From assembly GCF_003096015.2 (NCBI RefSeq), contig NZ_CP029185.2:1039001-1103000 (forward strand): a stretch of 64,000 bases of DNA. Direction: 5' to 3'. Source of the stretch: Limnobaculum parvum. GTDB taxonomy: Bacteria > Pseudomonadota > Gammaproteobacteria > Enterobacterales > Enterobacteriaceae. The notes under the pieces are model-generated. The model saw only the letters and a program-made list of their open reading frames with translations, was not told the DNA's origin and did not search any database. Of the stretch, positions 23,665 through 32,345 are shown in pieces. Position numbers and translations under genes: made by a program. Position 1 is the stretch's first letter; every line of letters starts with the position of its first letter.

Positions 23665-26144
23665 AACTCAGTCGTCGAGACTTCATGAAAGCAAATGCAG
23701 TAGCTGCTGCCGCAGTTGCCGCAGGAATGACTATCCCAACAGTGGCTGTTGCTGCTGAAGGGGAACAATCAATTAAGTGGGATAAAGCTCCGTGCCGCTT
23801 CTGCGGTACCGGCTGTAGCGTACTGGTTGGTACGCAAAACGGTCGCGTAGTGGCTTCTCAGGGTGACCCGGATGCACCAGTTAACCGTGGGTTAAACTGT
23901 ATCAAGGGTTACTTCTTACCTAAGATTATGTATGGAAAAGACCGTTTAACTCAGCCGCTACTGCGGATGAAGAACGGTGAATATGACAAAAATGGTGAAT
24001 TTACTCCGGTTAGCTGGGATAAAGCCTTCACCGTTATGAGTGAAAAATATAAGAAAGCCTTTAAAGATCAAGGGCCGAACGGTGGCGGTATGTTTGCTTC
24101 CGGTCAGTTCACTATTTGGGAAGGTTACGCCGCAGCTAAACTGTTTAAAGCGGGTTTCCGTTCTAACAATATTGACCCAAATGCCCGTCACTGTATGGCT
24201 AGCGCTGTAGTTGGTTTTATGCGTACTTTCGGTATGGATGAACCAATGGGCTGTTACGATGACATTGAGCATGCCGATGCCTTCGTACTGTGGGGCTCCA
24301 ATATGGCAGAAATGCACCCGATCCTGTGGTCGCGCATTACTGACCGTCGTCTGTCTAATCCAAATGTTAAAGTTGCGGTCATGTCGACTTATGAAAACCG
24401 CAGCTTTGAATTAGCCGATAATCCAATTATCTTTAAACCGCAAACGGACCTGGTTATCCTGAACTATATTGCTAACTACATTATTCAGAATAATGCGGTT
24501 AATCAGGACTTCCTAGACAAACACGTGAACATTCGACGTGGTGATACCGATATCGGCTACGGTTTACGTCCAAATCATCCGTTGGAAAAAGCAGCTAAAA
24601 ACCCAAACAGCGACAAATCAACCCCAATGACTTTCGACGAATATAAAGCGTTCGTTGCAGAGTACACATTGGAGAAAACCGTTGAAATGACCGGCGTACC
24701 AAAAGATTCGTTGGTTGAGCTGGCGAAGTTATATGCCGATCCAAATGTAAAAGTGGTTTCTTACTGGACCATGGGTTTCAACCAACACACCCGTGGTGTA
24801 TGGGCCAATAACCTGTGTTACAACATTCACCTGTTAACCGGAAAGATCTCCACGCCTGGCTGTGGTCCATTCTCGTTGACTGGTCAGCCGTCTGCCTGTG
24901 GTACCGCTCGCGAAGTGGGTACTTTCGCACACCGCCTGCCTGCGGACATGGTGGTGACCAATGAAGAACACCGCAAAATTTCTGAACAGAAGTGGAAATT
25001 GCCGGAAGGTACCATTCTGGGTTCTATCGGCCTGCATGCTGTAGCTCAAGACCGTGCGCTGAAAGACGGTAAGCTGAATGCTTACTGGACGCTGTGTACT
25101 AACAATATGCAAGCTGGTCCAAATATCAATGAAGACCGTATGCCGGGCTGGCGCGATCCGCGTAACTTCGTGGTGGTATCCGATCCTTACCCAACCATTA
25201 GTGCGCTGGCCGCAGACCTGATTCTGCCTACGGCAATGTGGGTGGAAAAAGAAGGGGCTTACGGTAATGCTGAACGCCGTAGTCAATTCTGGCGTCAACA
25301 AGTTAAAGCTCCAGGTGAGGCAAAATCTGACCTGTGGCAAATCGTTGAGTTTTCCAAGTACTTCAAAACAGATGAAGTCTGGCCTGCTGAACTGTTAGAT
25401 AAGAATCCGGAATATCGCGGTAAAACGCTGTATGAGATTCTTTTTGCTAACGGTCAGGTTAATAAGTTTAAGCTGGATGAACTGGCGGAAGGTCAATTAA
25501 ACGACGAATCCCATGACTTTGGTTTCTATCTACAAAAAGGGCTGTTTGAAGAGTATGCCGCTTTTGGTCGCGGTCATGCTCACGATCTGGCTAATTTTGA
25601 TGATTACCACAAAGCTCGCGGTCTGCGCTGGCCGGTTGTTGATGGTAAAGAGACCCTGTGGCGTTACCGCGAAGGTTATGACCCGTATGTTAAGGCGGGT
25701 GAAGGCGTCAAATTCTACGGTAAGCCAGATGGTAAAGCGGTTATTTTTGCTCTGCCTTATGAACCACCGGCAGAAAGCCCAGATGCAGAATATGACCTGT
25801 GGCTGTCAACGGGTCGTGTGCTAGAACATTGGCATACGGGTTCAATGACGCGTCGCGTACCGGAATTGCACCGTTCTTTCCCTGAGTCAGTACTGTTTAT
25901 TCATCCACAAGATGCTCAGAAACGTGGCATGCGTCGTGGCGATAAAGTGAAGATTCAGTCACGTCGTGGTGAAGTCATCTCTATTGTGGAAACTCGCGGC
26001 CGTAACCGAGTGCCAGAAGGGCTGGTGTATATGGCGTTCTTTGACGCAGCACAGTTAGTTAACGTATTGACATTGGATGCAACCGATCCACTGTCAAAAG
26101 AAACTGACTACAAAAAATGTGCGGTTAAAGTCGTTAAAGCATAA
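23661..26144 (+). CDS. napA: Periplasmic nitrate reductase catalytic subunit NapA
   Basis: The molybdenum (bis-MGD) enzyme that reduces nitrate to nitrite in the periplasm. Its 827 residues begin with a twin-arginine signal (SRRDFMKANAVAAAAVAAG), then the [4Fe-4S] binding motif CRFCGTGCSVLV with a fourth Cys in GLNCIKGY, then the molybdopterin oxidoreductase domains; the Mo-ligand Cys lies in ARHCMASAVVGF near residue 178. The C-terminal dinucleotide-binding domain is complete (LSTGRVLEHWHTGSMTRR). ATG overlaps the napD stop by 4 bases. No defect seen. Confidence 0.98.
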   Translation: MKLSRRDFMKANAVAAAAVAAGMTIPTVAVAAEGEQSIKWDKAPCRFCGTGCSVLVGTQNGRVVASQGDPDAPVNRGLNCIKGYFLPKIMYGKDRLTQPLLRMKNGEYDKNGEFTPVSWDKAFTVMSEKYKKAFKDQGPNGGGMFASGQFTIWEGYAAAKLFKAGFRSNNIDPNARHCMASAVVGFMRTFGMDEPMGCYDDIEHADAFVLWGSNMAEMHPILWSRITDRRLSNPNVKVAVMSTYENRSFELADNPIIFKPQTDLVILNYIANYIIQNNAVNQDFLDKHVNIRRGDTDIGYGLRPNHPLEKAAKNPNSDKSTPMTFDEYKAFVAEYTLEKTVEMTGVPKDSLVELAKLYADPNVKVVSYWTMGFNQHTRGVWANNLCYNIHLLTGKISTPGCGPFSLTGQPSACGTAREVGTFAHRLPADMVVTNEEHRKISEQKWKLPEGTILGSIGLHAVAQDRALKDGKLNAYWTLCTNNMQAGPNINEDRMPGWRDPRNFVVVSDPYPTISALAADLILPTAMWVEKEGAYGNAERRSQFWRQQVKAPGEAKSDLWQIVEFSKYFKTDEVWPAELLDKNPEYRGKTLYEILFANGQVNKFKLDELAEGQLNDESHDFGFYLQKGLFEEYAAFGRGHAHDLANFDDYHKARGLRWPVVDGKETLWRYREGYDPYVKAGEGVKFYGKPDGKAVIFALPYEPPAESPDAEYDLWLSTGRVLEHWHTGSMTRRVPELHRSFPESVLFIHPQDAQKRGMRRGDKVKIQSRRGEVISIVETRGRNRVPEGLVYMAFFDAAQLVNVLTLDATDPLSKETDYKKCAVKVVKA

Positions 26145-26161
26145 GGAAAACAGAGCGCACG

Positions 26162-26917
26162 ATGATGGCTAATGAAAGGGATAAAGGACCCGCACGTCGC
26201 CGCTTTTTACGCGACGTAGCGCGCAGCGCAGGCGGTTTGGCCGGGCTGACGCTGCTGCTGGGTATTCCACAGAAACAGTCTCAGGCACGTGAGGGGGTCG
26301 CTCTGCGTCCACCTGGCGCGTTGCCTGAGGAGGCGTTTAATCGCGCCTGTATCCGCTGTGGGCAATGCGTACAGGGCTGTCCTTACGATACGTTAAAGCT
26401 GGCAACTCTGTTGTCACCGGTATCAACGGGCACTCCGTATTTTGTCGCTCGCCAGATTCCCTGTGAAATGTGTGATGATATTCCTTGCGTTAAAGCCTGT
26501 CCGAGCGGCGCTCTCGATTCTTCTCTGACAGATATTGATCATTCCCGTATGGGACTAGCGGTATTGCTTGACCATGAAAACTGCCTGAATTGGCAGGGTT
26601 TACGCTGCGACGTTTGCCATCGCGTATGTCCGTTGATTAATAAAGCGATTACGTTGGAATTACATCGTAATGAGCGAACCAATAAACACGCGATGTTTTT
26701 ACCCACAGTGCACAGTGAATACTGTACCGGCTGTGGTAAATGCGAAGAGGCTTGTGTACTGGAGGAAGCCGCAATTAAGGTGCTTCCTCTGTCACTGGCG
26801 CAGGGCAAACTGGGTAAACACTATCGGCTGGGATGGGTAGAGAAAGATAAGGCGGGGCATTCATTAATCCCTGAGACTCTGACTCTGCCAACCCGTAAAC
26901 CGGAAGGGGGGCAATAA
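26162..26917 (+). CDS. napG: Ferredoxin-type protein NapG
   Basis: A 251-residue periplasm-facing iron-sulfur protein that, with NapH, forms a quinol dehydrogenase feeding NapC/NapB. It starts with a Tat-like signal (ARRRFLRDVARSAGGLAGL) and holds four [4Fe-4S] motifs: CIRCGQCVQGC, CEMCDDIPCVKAC, CDVCHRVC and CTGCGKCEEAC. Two adjacent ATGs at 26162 and 26165 are possible; AAGGA lies somewhat far upstream. Its stop shares one base with the napH start. Confidence 0.95.
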   Translation: MMANERDKGPARRRFLRDVARSAGGLAGLTLLLGIPQKQSQAREGVALRPPGALPEEAFNRACIRCGQCVQGCPYDTLKLATLLSPVSTGTPYFVARQIPCEMCDDIPCVKACPSGALDSSLTDIDHSRMGLAVLLDHENCLNWQGLRCDVCHRVCPLINKAITLELHRNERTNKHAMFLPTVHSEYCTGCGKCEEACVLEEAAIKVLPLSLAQGKLGKHYRLGWVEKDKAGHSLIPETLTLPTRKPEGGQ

Positions 26918-27867
26918 TGGCAAATGCAGCTAAAAACGCAGGCCATGAGGCGCTCGTGAAGTATGGCTGGTGGTATAGTCACCGCTTTCTGGTTTTGCGT
27001 CGTATTAGTCAATTGCTTATTCTGGCGATGTATCTGACCGGGCCGTTGCTTGGCGTCTGGATTCTACGTGGTAATTACAGCGGCAGTATGCTCTTGGGTG
27101 TGATTCCGCTTAGCGATCCATTAATGATGCTGCAAACGCTGGTCAGCGGTCATGTACCTCAGGTGCCAGCGCAATCTGGCTGGGCTGCATGGTCTGAATG
27201 GTATGCCCTAATAGGTGGCATAATCATTGCGCTGGCCTACGCGCTGTTTGCCAGTCGGCTGTTTTGTGGTTGGGTTTGTCCGTTAGGATTGGTCACCGAT
27301 TTCGCTGCTTGGTTAAGGCGTAAGCTGGGGTTGCGCAGTAGCGCAACGATTCCGGCGACGCTGCGCTACGGCATTTTGGTGGCCATTATCATCGGCAGTG
27401 CTATTACTGGCACGCTGGTGTGGGAATGGGTAAACCCAGTATCCGCATTGGGTCGGGGGTTAATCAGTGGGTTCGGCCACTCAGCATCATCTGGTGTTAT
27501 TACCGGTTTGATCTTCGGTTTTGGTGCCAGCATATGGCTGATTGTGGTGGTATTCCTGTTTGACCTGTTGGTGGTGGAGCATGGCTGGTGTGGTCACTTA
27601 TGCCCTGTTGGTGCTCTTTACGGCGTGATTGGCTGTAAAGGTGTACTGCGCATCAGCGCGGAAAATCGTCAGGACTGTACCCGTTGCATGGATTGTATTC
27701 ATATCTGCCCGGAACCGCAGGTGCTGCGAGGCCCCCTGTTTGGTAAACAGGAGAGCCCATTAGTGCTGAGCAAAGAATGCATCTCCTGCGGTCGCTGTAT
27801 TGATGTCTGTTCAGAGAAAGTATTTCAAATAAAAACACGATTCCATCGTTCGGGAGTAGAGGAATGA
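26917..27867 (+). CDS. napH: Membrane ferredoxin-type quinol dehydrogenase subunit NapH
   Basis: An inner-membrane protein with about four membrane segments (near residues 33-50, 97-115, 145-165 and 195-215), two CxxxCP motifs (CGWVCPLG, CGHLCPVG) and two C-terminal cytoplasmic ferredoxin motifs (CTRCMDCIHICPEP, CISCGRCIDVC). At 316 residues it is longer than E. coli NapH (287), owing to extra residues before the third and fourth membrane segments (QVPAQSGWAAWSEWYALIGG and SASSGVITGLIFGFGASIW). It pairs with NapG and overlaps napB by 4 bases. Confidence 0.95.
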   Translation: MANAAKNAGHEALVKYGWWYSHRFLVLRRISQLLILAMYLTGPLLGVWILRGNYSGSMLLGVIPLSDPLMMLQTLVSGHVPQVPAQSGWAAWSEWYALIGGIIIALAYALFASRLFCGWVCPLGLVTDFAAWLRRKLGLRSSATIPATLRYGILVAIIIGSAITGTLVWEWVNPVSALGRGLISGFGHSASSGVITGLIFGFGASIWLIVVVFLFDLLVVEHGWCGHLCPVGALYGVIGCKGVLRISAENRQDCTRCMDCIHICPEPQVLRGPLFGKQESPLVLSKECISCGRCIDVCSEKVFQIKTRFHRSGVEE

Positions 27868-28313
27868 AGAGTAACGTCTTGAAAAAGCAGCTTACTTTAT
27901 GGACTATGCTGGTAGCATTAGTTTCCGGTAGTGTAGCGTTTGCTGCCGATAGCGTTGATTTGAGCCAGTCACCGGAAGTATCTGGTACCGCTGAAGGCTC
28001 AATTGTTATGCCTAAAGAACAATCTCGTATGGCGCTCGATTATGTAAACCAACCTCCGATGATTCCACACAGCGTGGAAGGCTATCAGGTGACAGCTAAA
28101 GTGAATACCTGTCTGAAGTGTCACGGGGTACAAAGCTATCGTACCACCGGCGCACCGCGTATCAGCCCAACTCACTTTGTTGATAGTGAAGGTCATGTCA
28201 GCAGTAACGTGGCACCGCGCCGCTACTTCTGCCAGTCTTGTCACGTGCCTCAGGCTGATGCTGCACCAATCATTGGTAATACGTTCACACCGGCACCGGG
28301 ATATGGTAAGTAA
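27864..28313 (+). CDS. napB: Periplasmic nitrate reductase diheme cytochrome NapB
   Basis: The small electron-transfer subunit that passes electrons from NapC to NapA. It has a Sec signal peptide (cleavage after VAFA, near residue 28) and two heme-c sites, CLKCH and CQSCH, plus axial histidines (PPMIPHSVEGY, SPTHF). Length 149 is normal. Start overlaps the napH stop by 4 bases. Confidence 0.95.
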   Translation: MKSNVLKKQLTLWTMLVALVSGSVAFAADSVDLSQSPEVSGTAEGSIVMPKEQSRMALDYVNQPPMIPHSVEGYQVTAKVNTCLKCHGVQSYRTTGAPRISPTHFVDSEGHVSSNVAPRRYFCQSCHVPQADAAPIIGNTFTPAPGYGK

Positions 28314-28324
28314 TCGGGGGATTC

Positions 28325-28924
28325 ATGAGTAAAGATAAAAAACCAGGTGTAATTCGCCGGGCATGGACTTGGTTCCGAACCCCCAGTCGTCTGGCGATCG
28401 GTACCTTGTTGGTAATGGGCTTTGTGGCGGGAATCATCTTTTGGGGCGGTTTCAATACCGGCATGGAAGTCATGAACAGCGAAAAGTTCTGTATCAGCTG
28501 CCATGAGATGCGCGATAACGTCTATCAGGAGTATATGGATACGGTGCACTACACTAACCGAACTGGCGTGCGCGCCATTTGTTCGGATTGCCATGTGCCG
28601 AAAGAGTTTATTCCTAAGATGATCCGTAAGATTCAGGCATCAAAAGAGCTGTATAGTAAAGCGATGGGCGTTATCGATACTAAACAGAAGTTTGATGAGC
28701 ATCGCTTGGCAATGGCGAAGAATGAGTGGGCACGGATGAAAGGTAACAACTCTCAAGAGTGCCGTAACTGCCATAGCTTTGATTACATGGACTTTACCGA
28801 GCAGAAAACTGTAGCCGGGAAGATGCACTCTATGGCGATTAAAGAGGGTAAAACCTGTATTGATTGTCATAAGGGGATTGCGCATAAGCTTCCGGATATG
28901 ACGGGGATCCCGAACGGGTTCTAA
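28325..28924 (+). CDS. napC: Membrane tetraheme c-type cytochrome NapC
   Basis: NapC/NirT-family quinol dehydrogenase linking the quinol pool to NapAB. One N-terminal membrane anchor (about residues 22-40), then four heme motifs: CISCH, CSDCH, CRNCH and CIDCH. The 199-residue length is standard. GGGG/ATG spacing from napB is 11 bases. It closes the operon; unlike E. coli, no ccm cytochrome-maturation genes follow. Confidence 0.96.
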   Translation: MSKDKKPGVIRRAWTWFRTPSRLAIGTLLVMGFVAGIIFWGGFNTGMEVMNSEKFCISCHEMRDNVYQEYMDTVHYTNRTGVRAICSDCHVPKEFIPKMIRKIQASKELYSKAMGVIDTKQKFDEHRLAMAKNEWARMKGNNSQECRNCHSFDYMDFTEQKTVAGKMHSMAIKEGKTCIDCHKGIAHKLPDMTGIPNGF

Positions 28925-28970
28925 TGCTGAGATTATGGTTGACGAGATTGCTTTAGTCGGCTGCTTAGGG

Positions 28971-29121
28971 TATTCCGGCCGTAATGATAGGGTGCTTATA
29001 TAAGCGCTTTACCCGGCCGGGAGGGTATCTGCACTTAGCATCAGAGTGCGTCGGGCCTAGATTCCCTAGGGGCGCTTCGTTGGCTTACGCCAAGTCGACC
29101 CCAACGGGAATCTCTCCCTCC
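28971..29121 (+). repeat. Interspersed repeat, copy 1
   Basis: About 135-150 bases starting TATTCCGGCCGTAA and ending near CGACCCCAAC, then a looser CCCTCC tail. Its most conserved part, 29069-29105, folds as GGGG ... TTGGC-TTAC-GCCAA ... CCCC. Shares sequence with copies at 29240-29403 (inverted) and 37148-37307. Confidence 0.8.
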
Positions 29122-29140
29122 GTTTGAGTTTCTTAATATT

Positions 29141-29171
29141 AAAAACCCGCAAACATAGTTTGCGGGTTTTT
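29141..29171 (+). terminator. Strong bidirectional terminator after napC
   Basis: AAAAACCCGCAAAC and its perfect complement GTTTGCGGGTTTTT around the loop ATA. It lies between the two inverted repeat copies and can end both nap (plus) and yaiI (minus) transcripts. Confidence 0.9.
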
Positions 29172-29239
29172 CTATTTCGGTTATTTAAACAACAAAATCT
29201 ATAAATATATACTTCCAGACTTTGACTGGGGATAGCGTT

Positions 29240-29403
29240 AAGTAGCCAATCGCCGGGAGAGGGCGCTGTTGGGGTCGACTTGGCGTAAGCCAACGAAGTG
29301 CCCCTAAGCGGCCTAGGCCCGGCGCACACGGTAGCTAAGTATGGCGGTTCTCCCGACCTATTCGGTGCTCATTAAAGCACACGGCTTTTACGGTCGGAAT
29401 ATT
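29240..29403 (-). repeat. Interspersed repeat, copy 2 (inverted)
   Basis: The reverse complement runs ATTCCGACCGTAAAAGC ... ACTTAGC ... GCCGGGCCTAGG ... TTCGTTGGCTTACGCCAAG ... CCCCAAC and ends with GGCGATTGGCTACTT, matching copy 3 along its whole length. With copy 1 it forms an inverted pair around the terminator at 29141-29171. Confidence 0.8.
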
Positions 29404-29435
29404 CACTGATGTTGATTAATTTGGTTTGTCAGCGA

Positions 29436-29894
29436 TCAACATTTCTGCTGCTTAAACATCAACAACCATTTATCCAATTCATTGGCGAACTGTTGGCGAT
29501 CGCGTTGGTTCAGGGTGCTGGGGCCTCCGGTTTGGATGCCGCTGGAGCGCATGGTGTCCATAAAGTCGCGCATGGTGAGCTTTTCACGGATGGTGGCTGG
29601 CGAGTAGCGTTCACCTCTGGGATTGATGGCGGCACCACCCTTCTCCAACACTTCGGCAGCCAGTGGAATATCGGCGGTGATCACTAAATCACCGGGTTCG
29701 GTGCGTTTAACGATTTCGTTATCTGCTACGTCAAAGCCTGATGCAACCTGCATACTGCGGATATAAGGGGAAGGTGGCGTTTTGATGAATTGATTGGCTA
29801 CCAAGGTGACCATGACGTGCGCGCGATCCGCGGCGCGAAATAGCACTTCTTTTATCACATTGGGGCAGGCATCGGCATCGACCCAGATTTGCAT
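29436..29894 (-). CDS. yaiI: UPF0178 protein YaiI
   Basis: A 152-residue cytoplasmic protein of the YaiI/YqxD family with a PIN-like/NYN nuclease-type fold; its function is not established. Conserved features: IWVDADACPNVIKEVL at the N-terminus with acidic residues, ADNEIV, DLVITADIPLA and GGPSTLNQRDRQQF. Stands alone on the minus strand, divergent from ypeA. Confidence 0.92.
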   Translation of the reverse strand: MQIWVDADACPNVIKEVLFRAADRAHVMVTLVANQFIKTPPSPYIRSMQVASGFDVADNEIVKRTEPGDLVITADIPLAAEVLEKGGAAINPRGERYSPATIREKLTMRDFMDTMRSSGIQTGGPSTLNQRDRQQFANELDKWLLMFKQQKC

Positions 29895-30051
29895 AGTTGA
29901 TCCTTATCGCTCTGATGTCATCATCAGGAAAATTGAGTGAAGATTCAGTACTTAATTTAAGCAATGAACCGGTGAATCTTCACTTATCTGTTGCACTTAA
30001 CGCTAAACTTACCATAATCGTGCACTATAACAGGGTTAAACGGTGAAGATG

Positions 30052-30477
30052 ATGGAAATCCGTATCTATAAACAAGATGACTTTGAAGATGTTGTGACGC
30101 TGTGGGAACGCTGCGATTTGCTACGCCCGTGGAACGATCCTGAAACTGATATTGAACGTAAACAGAATAACGATCCTGAACTGTTCTTGGTTGCGGAGGT
30201 CGGAGGTGAGGTAGTTGGTTCTATTATGGGCGGATATGATGGTCATCGTGGCTCCGCTTATTATCTTGGTGTACACCCTGACTATCGTGGCCGAGGCATT
30301 GCCAATGCCCTTATCAGCCGTTTGGAAAAAAAGTTGATAGCGCGTGGGTGCCCGAAATTACAGCTCTTATTGCGTGACGATAACGATGCCGTTATTGGTA
30401 TGTATGAGAAACTGGGTTATGAAATCCTGGATACGGTGTGCATTGGTAAACGTCTGATTGAGGATCAGGAGTATTGA
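30052..30477 (+). CDS. ypeA: GNAT-family acetyltransferase YpeA
   Basis: A 141-residue GNAT acetyltransferase whose acceptor is unknown. The acetyl-CoA loop VHPDYRGRGIANALI and the preceding strand SAYYLGV are present; MEIRIYKQDDFEDVVTLWER matches the E. coli start, so I chose ATG 30052 (ATG 30049 and GTG 30043 are in frame just upstream). Next to yfeY and yfeX as in E. coli; amiA and hemF, its other E. coli neighbours, are missing here. Confidence 0.92.
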   Translation: MEIRIYKQDDFEDVVTLWERCDLLRPWNDPETDIERKQNNDPELFLVAEVGGEVVGSIMGGYDGHRGSAYYLGVHPDYRGRGIANALISRLEKKLIARGCPKLQLLLRDDNDAVIGMYEKLGYEILDTVCIGKRLIEDQEY

Positions 30478-30522
30478 GACGTTGTATGATGCCCTGATTT
30501 TATTCACTTAATAGGATAATAG

Positions 30523-31101
30523 ATGAATATACGTATTGTTTTACTGTTGGTTCCTTTTTTAATTACAGGGTGTTCAACAGTCAGTAACTTTTCCTGGTCT
30601 AAGCTATCGCCAACGAATTGGTTTGGCAGTGCTCTGGAGTTAAATAATGCAGGATTAGGAGCGATTTCCTCTATGACTCCGATGGAAGATAACGCGCTGA
30701 ATCAAACGTTGAATGGTGATTACCGCTTGCGTAAAGGGATGGGGATGAGTGCCGGTCAGATGACCAGCTACTATGAGGCGCTGGACGGCGATAAAGTGAT
30801 ATTGGTTTTCCATGGCAATCCATCAAACCGGGTTGAGCGCATTGAAGTGATGGATAAGTCTATTGAGACACCAAAAGGCTCTCATGTCGGGACGCCATTC
30901 AGCGATCTGTATCAGAAAGCATTTGATGTTTGCCGAGTGGGTACCGGAGATGATAGCGGCAAAGTGCTTTGTCGTTCACCGGAAAGTACTCGCATCACTT
31001 ATGTGTTTAGCGGCGAGTGGATGGGGCCATCAGAGATTATGCCTTCAGATGATAAGTTAAAAGTCTGGACTATCAGTAAAATGGTATGGCAATCAAAGTA
31101 G
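30523..31101 (+). CDS. yfeY: DUF1131 envelope lipoprotein YfeY
   Basis: A 192-residue lipoprotein of the YfeY family, known in E. coli as a sigma-E regulon member of unknown role. The lipobox LITGC puts the lipidated Cys near residue 17; residue +2 is Ser, so outer-membrane sorting is expected. The family stretch WFGSALELNNAGLGAISSMT follows. ATG 30523 is preceded by AGGA. I could not fix a sigma-E promoter in the 45-base gap behind ypeA. Confidence 0.9.
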   Translation: MNIRIVLLLVPFLITGCSTVSNFSWSKLSPTNWFGSALELNNAGLGAISSMTPMEDNALNQTLNGDYRLRKGMGMSAGQMTSYYEALDGDKVILVFHGNPSNRVERIEVMDKSIETPKGSHVGTPFSDLYQKAFDVCRVGTGDDSGKVLCRSPESTRITYVFSGEWMGPSEIMPSDDKLKVWTISKMVWQSK

Positions 31102-31180
31102 TAGATTAAATCTTTATTCAGATTTGAGCTAGCGCATGATAGCGCCGTCTGATTTAGTTATTATAGACCGATGCTTAATT

Positions 31181-31210
31181 AAAGCGGTGCCTGTAAACAG
31201 CACCGCTTTT
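31181..31210 (+). terminator. Terminator after yfeY
   Basis: Perfect ten-base stem AAAGCGGTGC / GCACCGCTTT with a nine-base loop, then T-rich sequence. It ends yfeY and lies only 20 bases before the yfeX start. Confidence 0.85.
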
Positions 31211-31230
31211 CATTGATATGAGGATGAGTC

Positions 31231-32127
31231 ATGGCTCAGGTTCAGAGCGGTATTTTGCCGGAACACTGTCGTTTTGGTATTTTTATTGAAGCTAAGGTTG
31301 GCGAGGATTTAGAACAGATCCGTACCGGCTGCAAAACGTTTGTTAACACATTGACCGAACTGCAACAAAAATTTCCTGACGCTGCATTAGGTGCTGTCAT
31401 CTCCTTCGGCTCCAATCTGTGGAAGACCTTGTCTGATGGTCGTGGCGCGAGTGAGCTTAAGCCATTTACTCCGTTGGGTAATGGATTAGCACCCGCGACT
31501 CAGCGCGACATACTGATTCATATTCTATCTCAGCGCCACGATGTTAATTTCACTCTGGTTCAGGCAGCATTAAAAGCCTTTGGTAAAGCCATTACCGTGG
31601 AAGAAGAAACTCACGGTTTCCGCTGGACAGAAGAGCGCGATTTAAGCGGCTTTATCGATGGTACAGAAAACCCAGCAGGGGAGGCGCGTCCCGGTGTAGG
31701 TATTATTCCTGAAGGGGAAGATGCCGGTGGTAGCTATGTCATGGTACAGCGTTATGTCCATAATCTTGATGTCTGGAACGATATGCCGGTGAAGGCACAA
31801 GAAAATGCGATGGGTCGGACCAAAGTGGATAACGAAGAGTTACCATCCGACAAGCGCCAACCAACATCTCATTTGGGGCGGGTTGACCTGAAAGAAGATG
31901 GCAAAGGGCTGAAAATTATTCGCCAGAGCCTGCCGTACGGGACTGCTAGCGGTGAACATGGTCTGTTCTTTATCGCTTATTGTGCACATTTGCACAATAT
32001 TGAGCAGCAACTGCTGAGTATGTTTGGTGAACGTGATGGTAAAACCGATCAACTGTTAAGATTCAGCAAACCGGTAACCGGCAGCTATTTCTTCGCACCA
32101 TCGTTAGATAAGTTACTCTCTTTATAA
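31231..32127 (+). CDS. yfeX: Dye-decolorizing (DyP-type) heme peroxidase YfeX
   Basis: A 298-residue cytoplasmic DyP-type peroxidase; E. coli YfeX oxidises porphyrinogens and a heme-iron release role has been debated. The DyP motif GFIDGTENP lies at about residues 140-148 with the catalytic Asp; the proximal heme His is in PTSHLGRVD near residue 213, and the distal Arg in the following stretch. No signal peptide. ATG 31231 is preceded by GAGGATGA. Confidence 0.93.
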   Translation: MAQVQSGILPEHCRFGIFIEAKVGEDLEQIRTGCKTFVNTLTELQQKFPDAALGAVISFGSNLWKTLSDGRGASELKPFTPLGNGLAPATQRDILIHILSQRHDVNFTLVQAALKAFGKAITVEEETHGFRWTEERDLSGFIDGTENPAGEARPGVGIIPEGEDAGGSYVMVQRYVHNLDVWNDMPVKAQENAMGRTKVDNEELPSDKRQPTSHLGRVDLKEDGKGLKIIRQSLPYGTASGEHGLFFIAYCAHLHNIEQQLLSMFGERDGKTDQLLRFSKPVTGSYFFAPSLDKLLSL

Positions 32128-32136
32128 TTTGAATCA

Positions 32137-32177
32137 GAACAGGGCGGAGGTAATCCGCGCTGTTCGATTGTTTTTTC
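32137..32177 (+). terminator. Terminator after yfeX
   Basis: Imperfect stem GAACAG(G)GCGGA / TCCGCGCTGTTC around AGGTAA-type loop, then TTTTTT after six bases. Confidence 0.6.
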
Positions 32178-32345
32178 TGATAAATTCCCTTCTGTTATTT
32201 CCTTCATGCCAACGTCCATATTGCATATTCTTTTTCGCTCTTAATCAGTGCGAAACGGTATATGAAAATGTTATAAAAAAGTGAATTCAGCCCATACACT
32301 ATGACTTATCAAAGCATCATTTTTAGCGATAAGTGAGAGGGTAAA

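Larger units (their letters stand above)
28925..29435. other. Intergenic region napC-yaiI
   Basis: 511 bases without a credible gene. It consists of the inverted pair of interspersed repeats and the terminator between them. Open frames seen across it are the repeat read through and have no family resemblance. Confidence 0.75.

Noticed and set aside
24834..25340. 168-codon frame antisense to napA
   Set aside because: Shadow of the conserved NapA coding region.
29066..29329. 87-codon open frame on the minus strand across the napC-yaiI gap
   Set aside because: It consists of the inverted repeat copies and the terminator read through; no start context or family resemblance.
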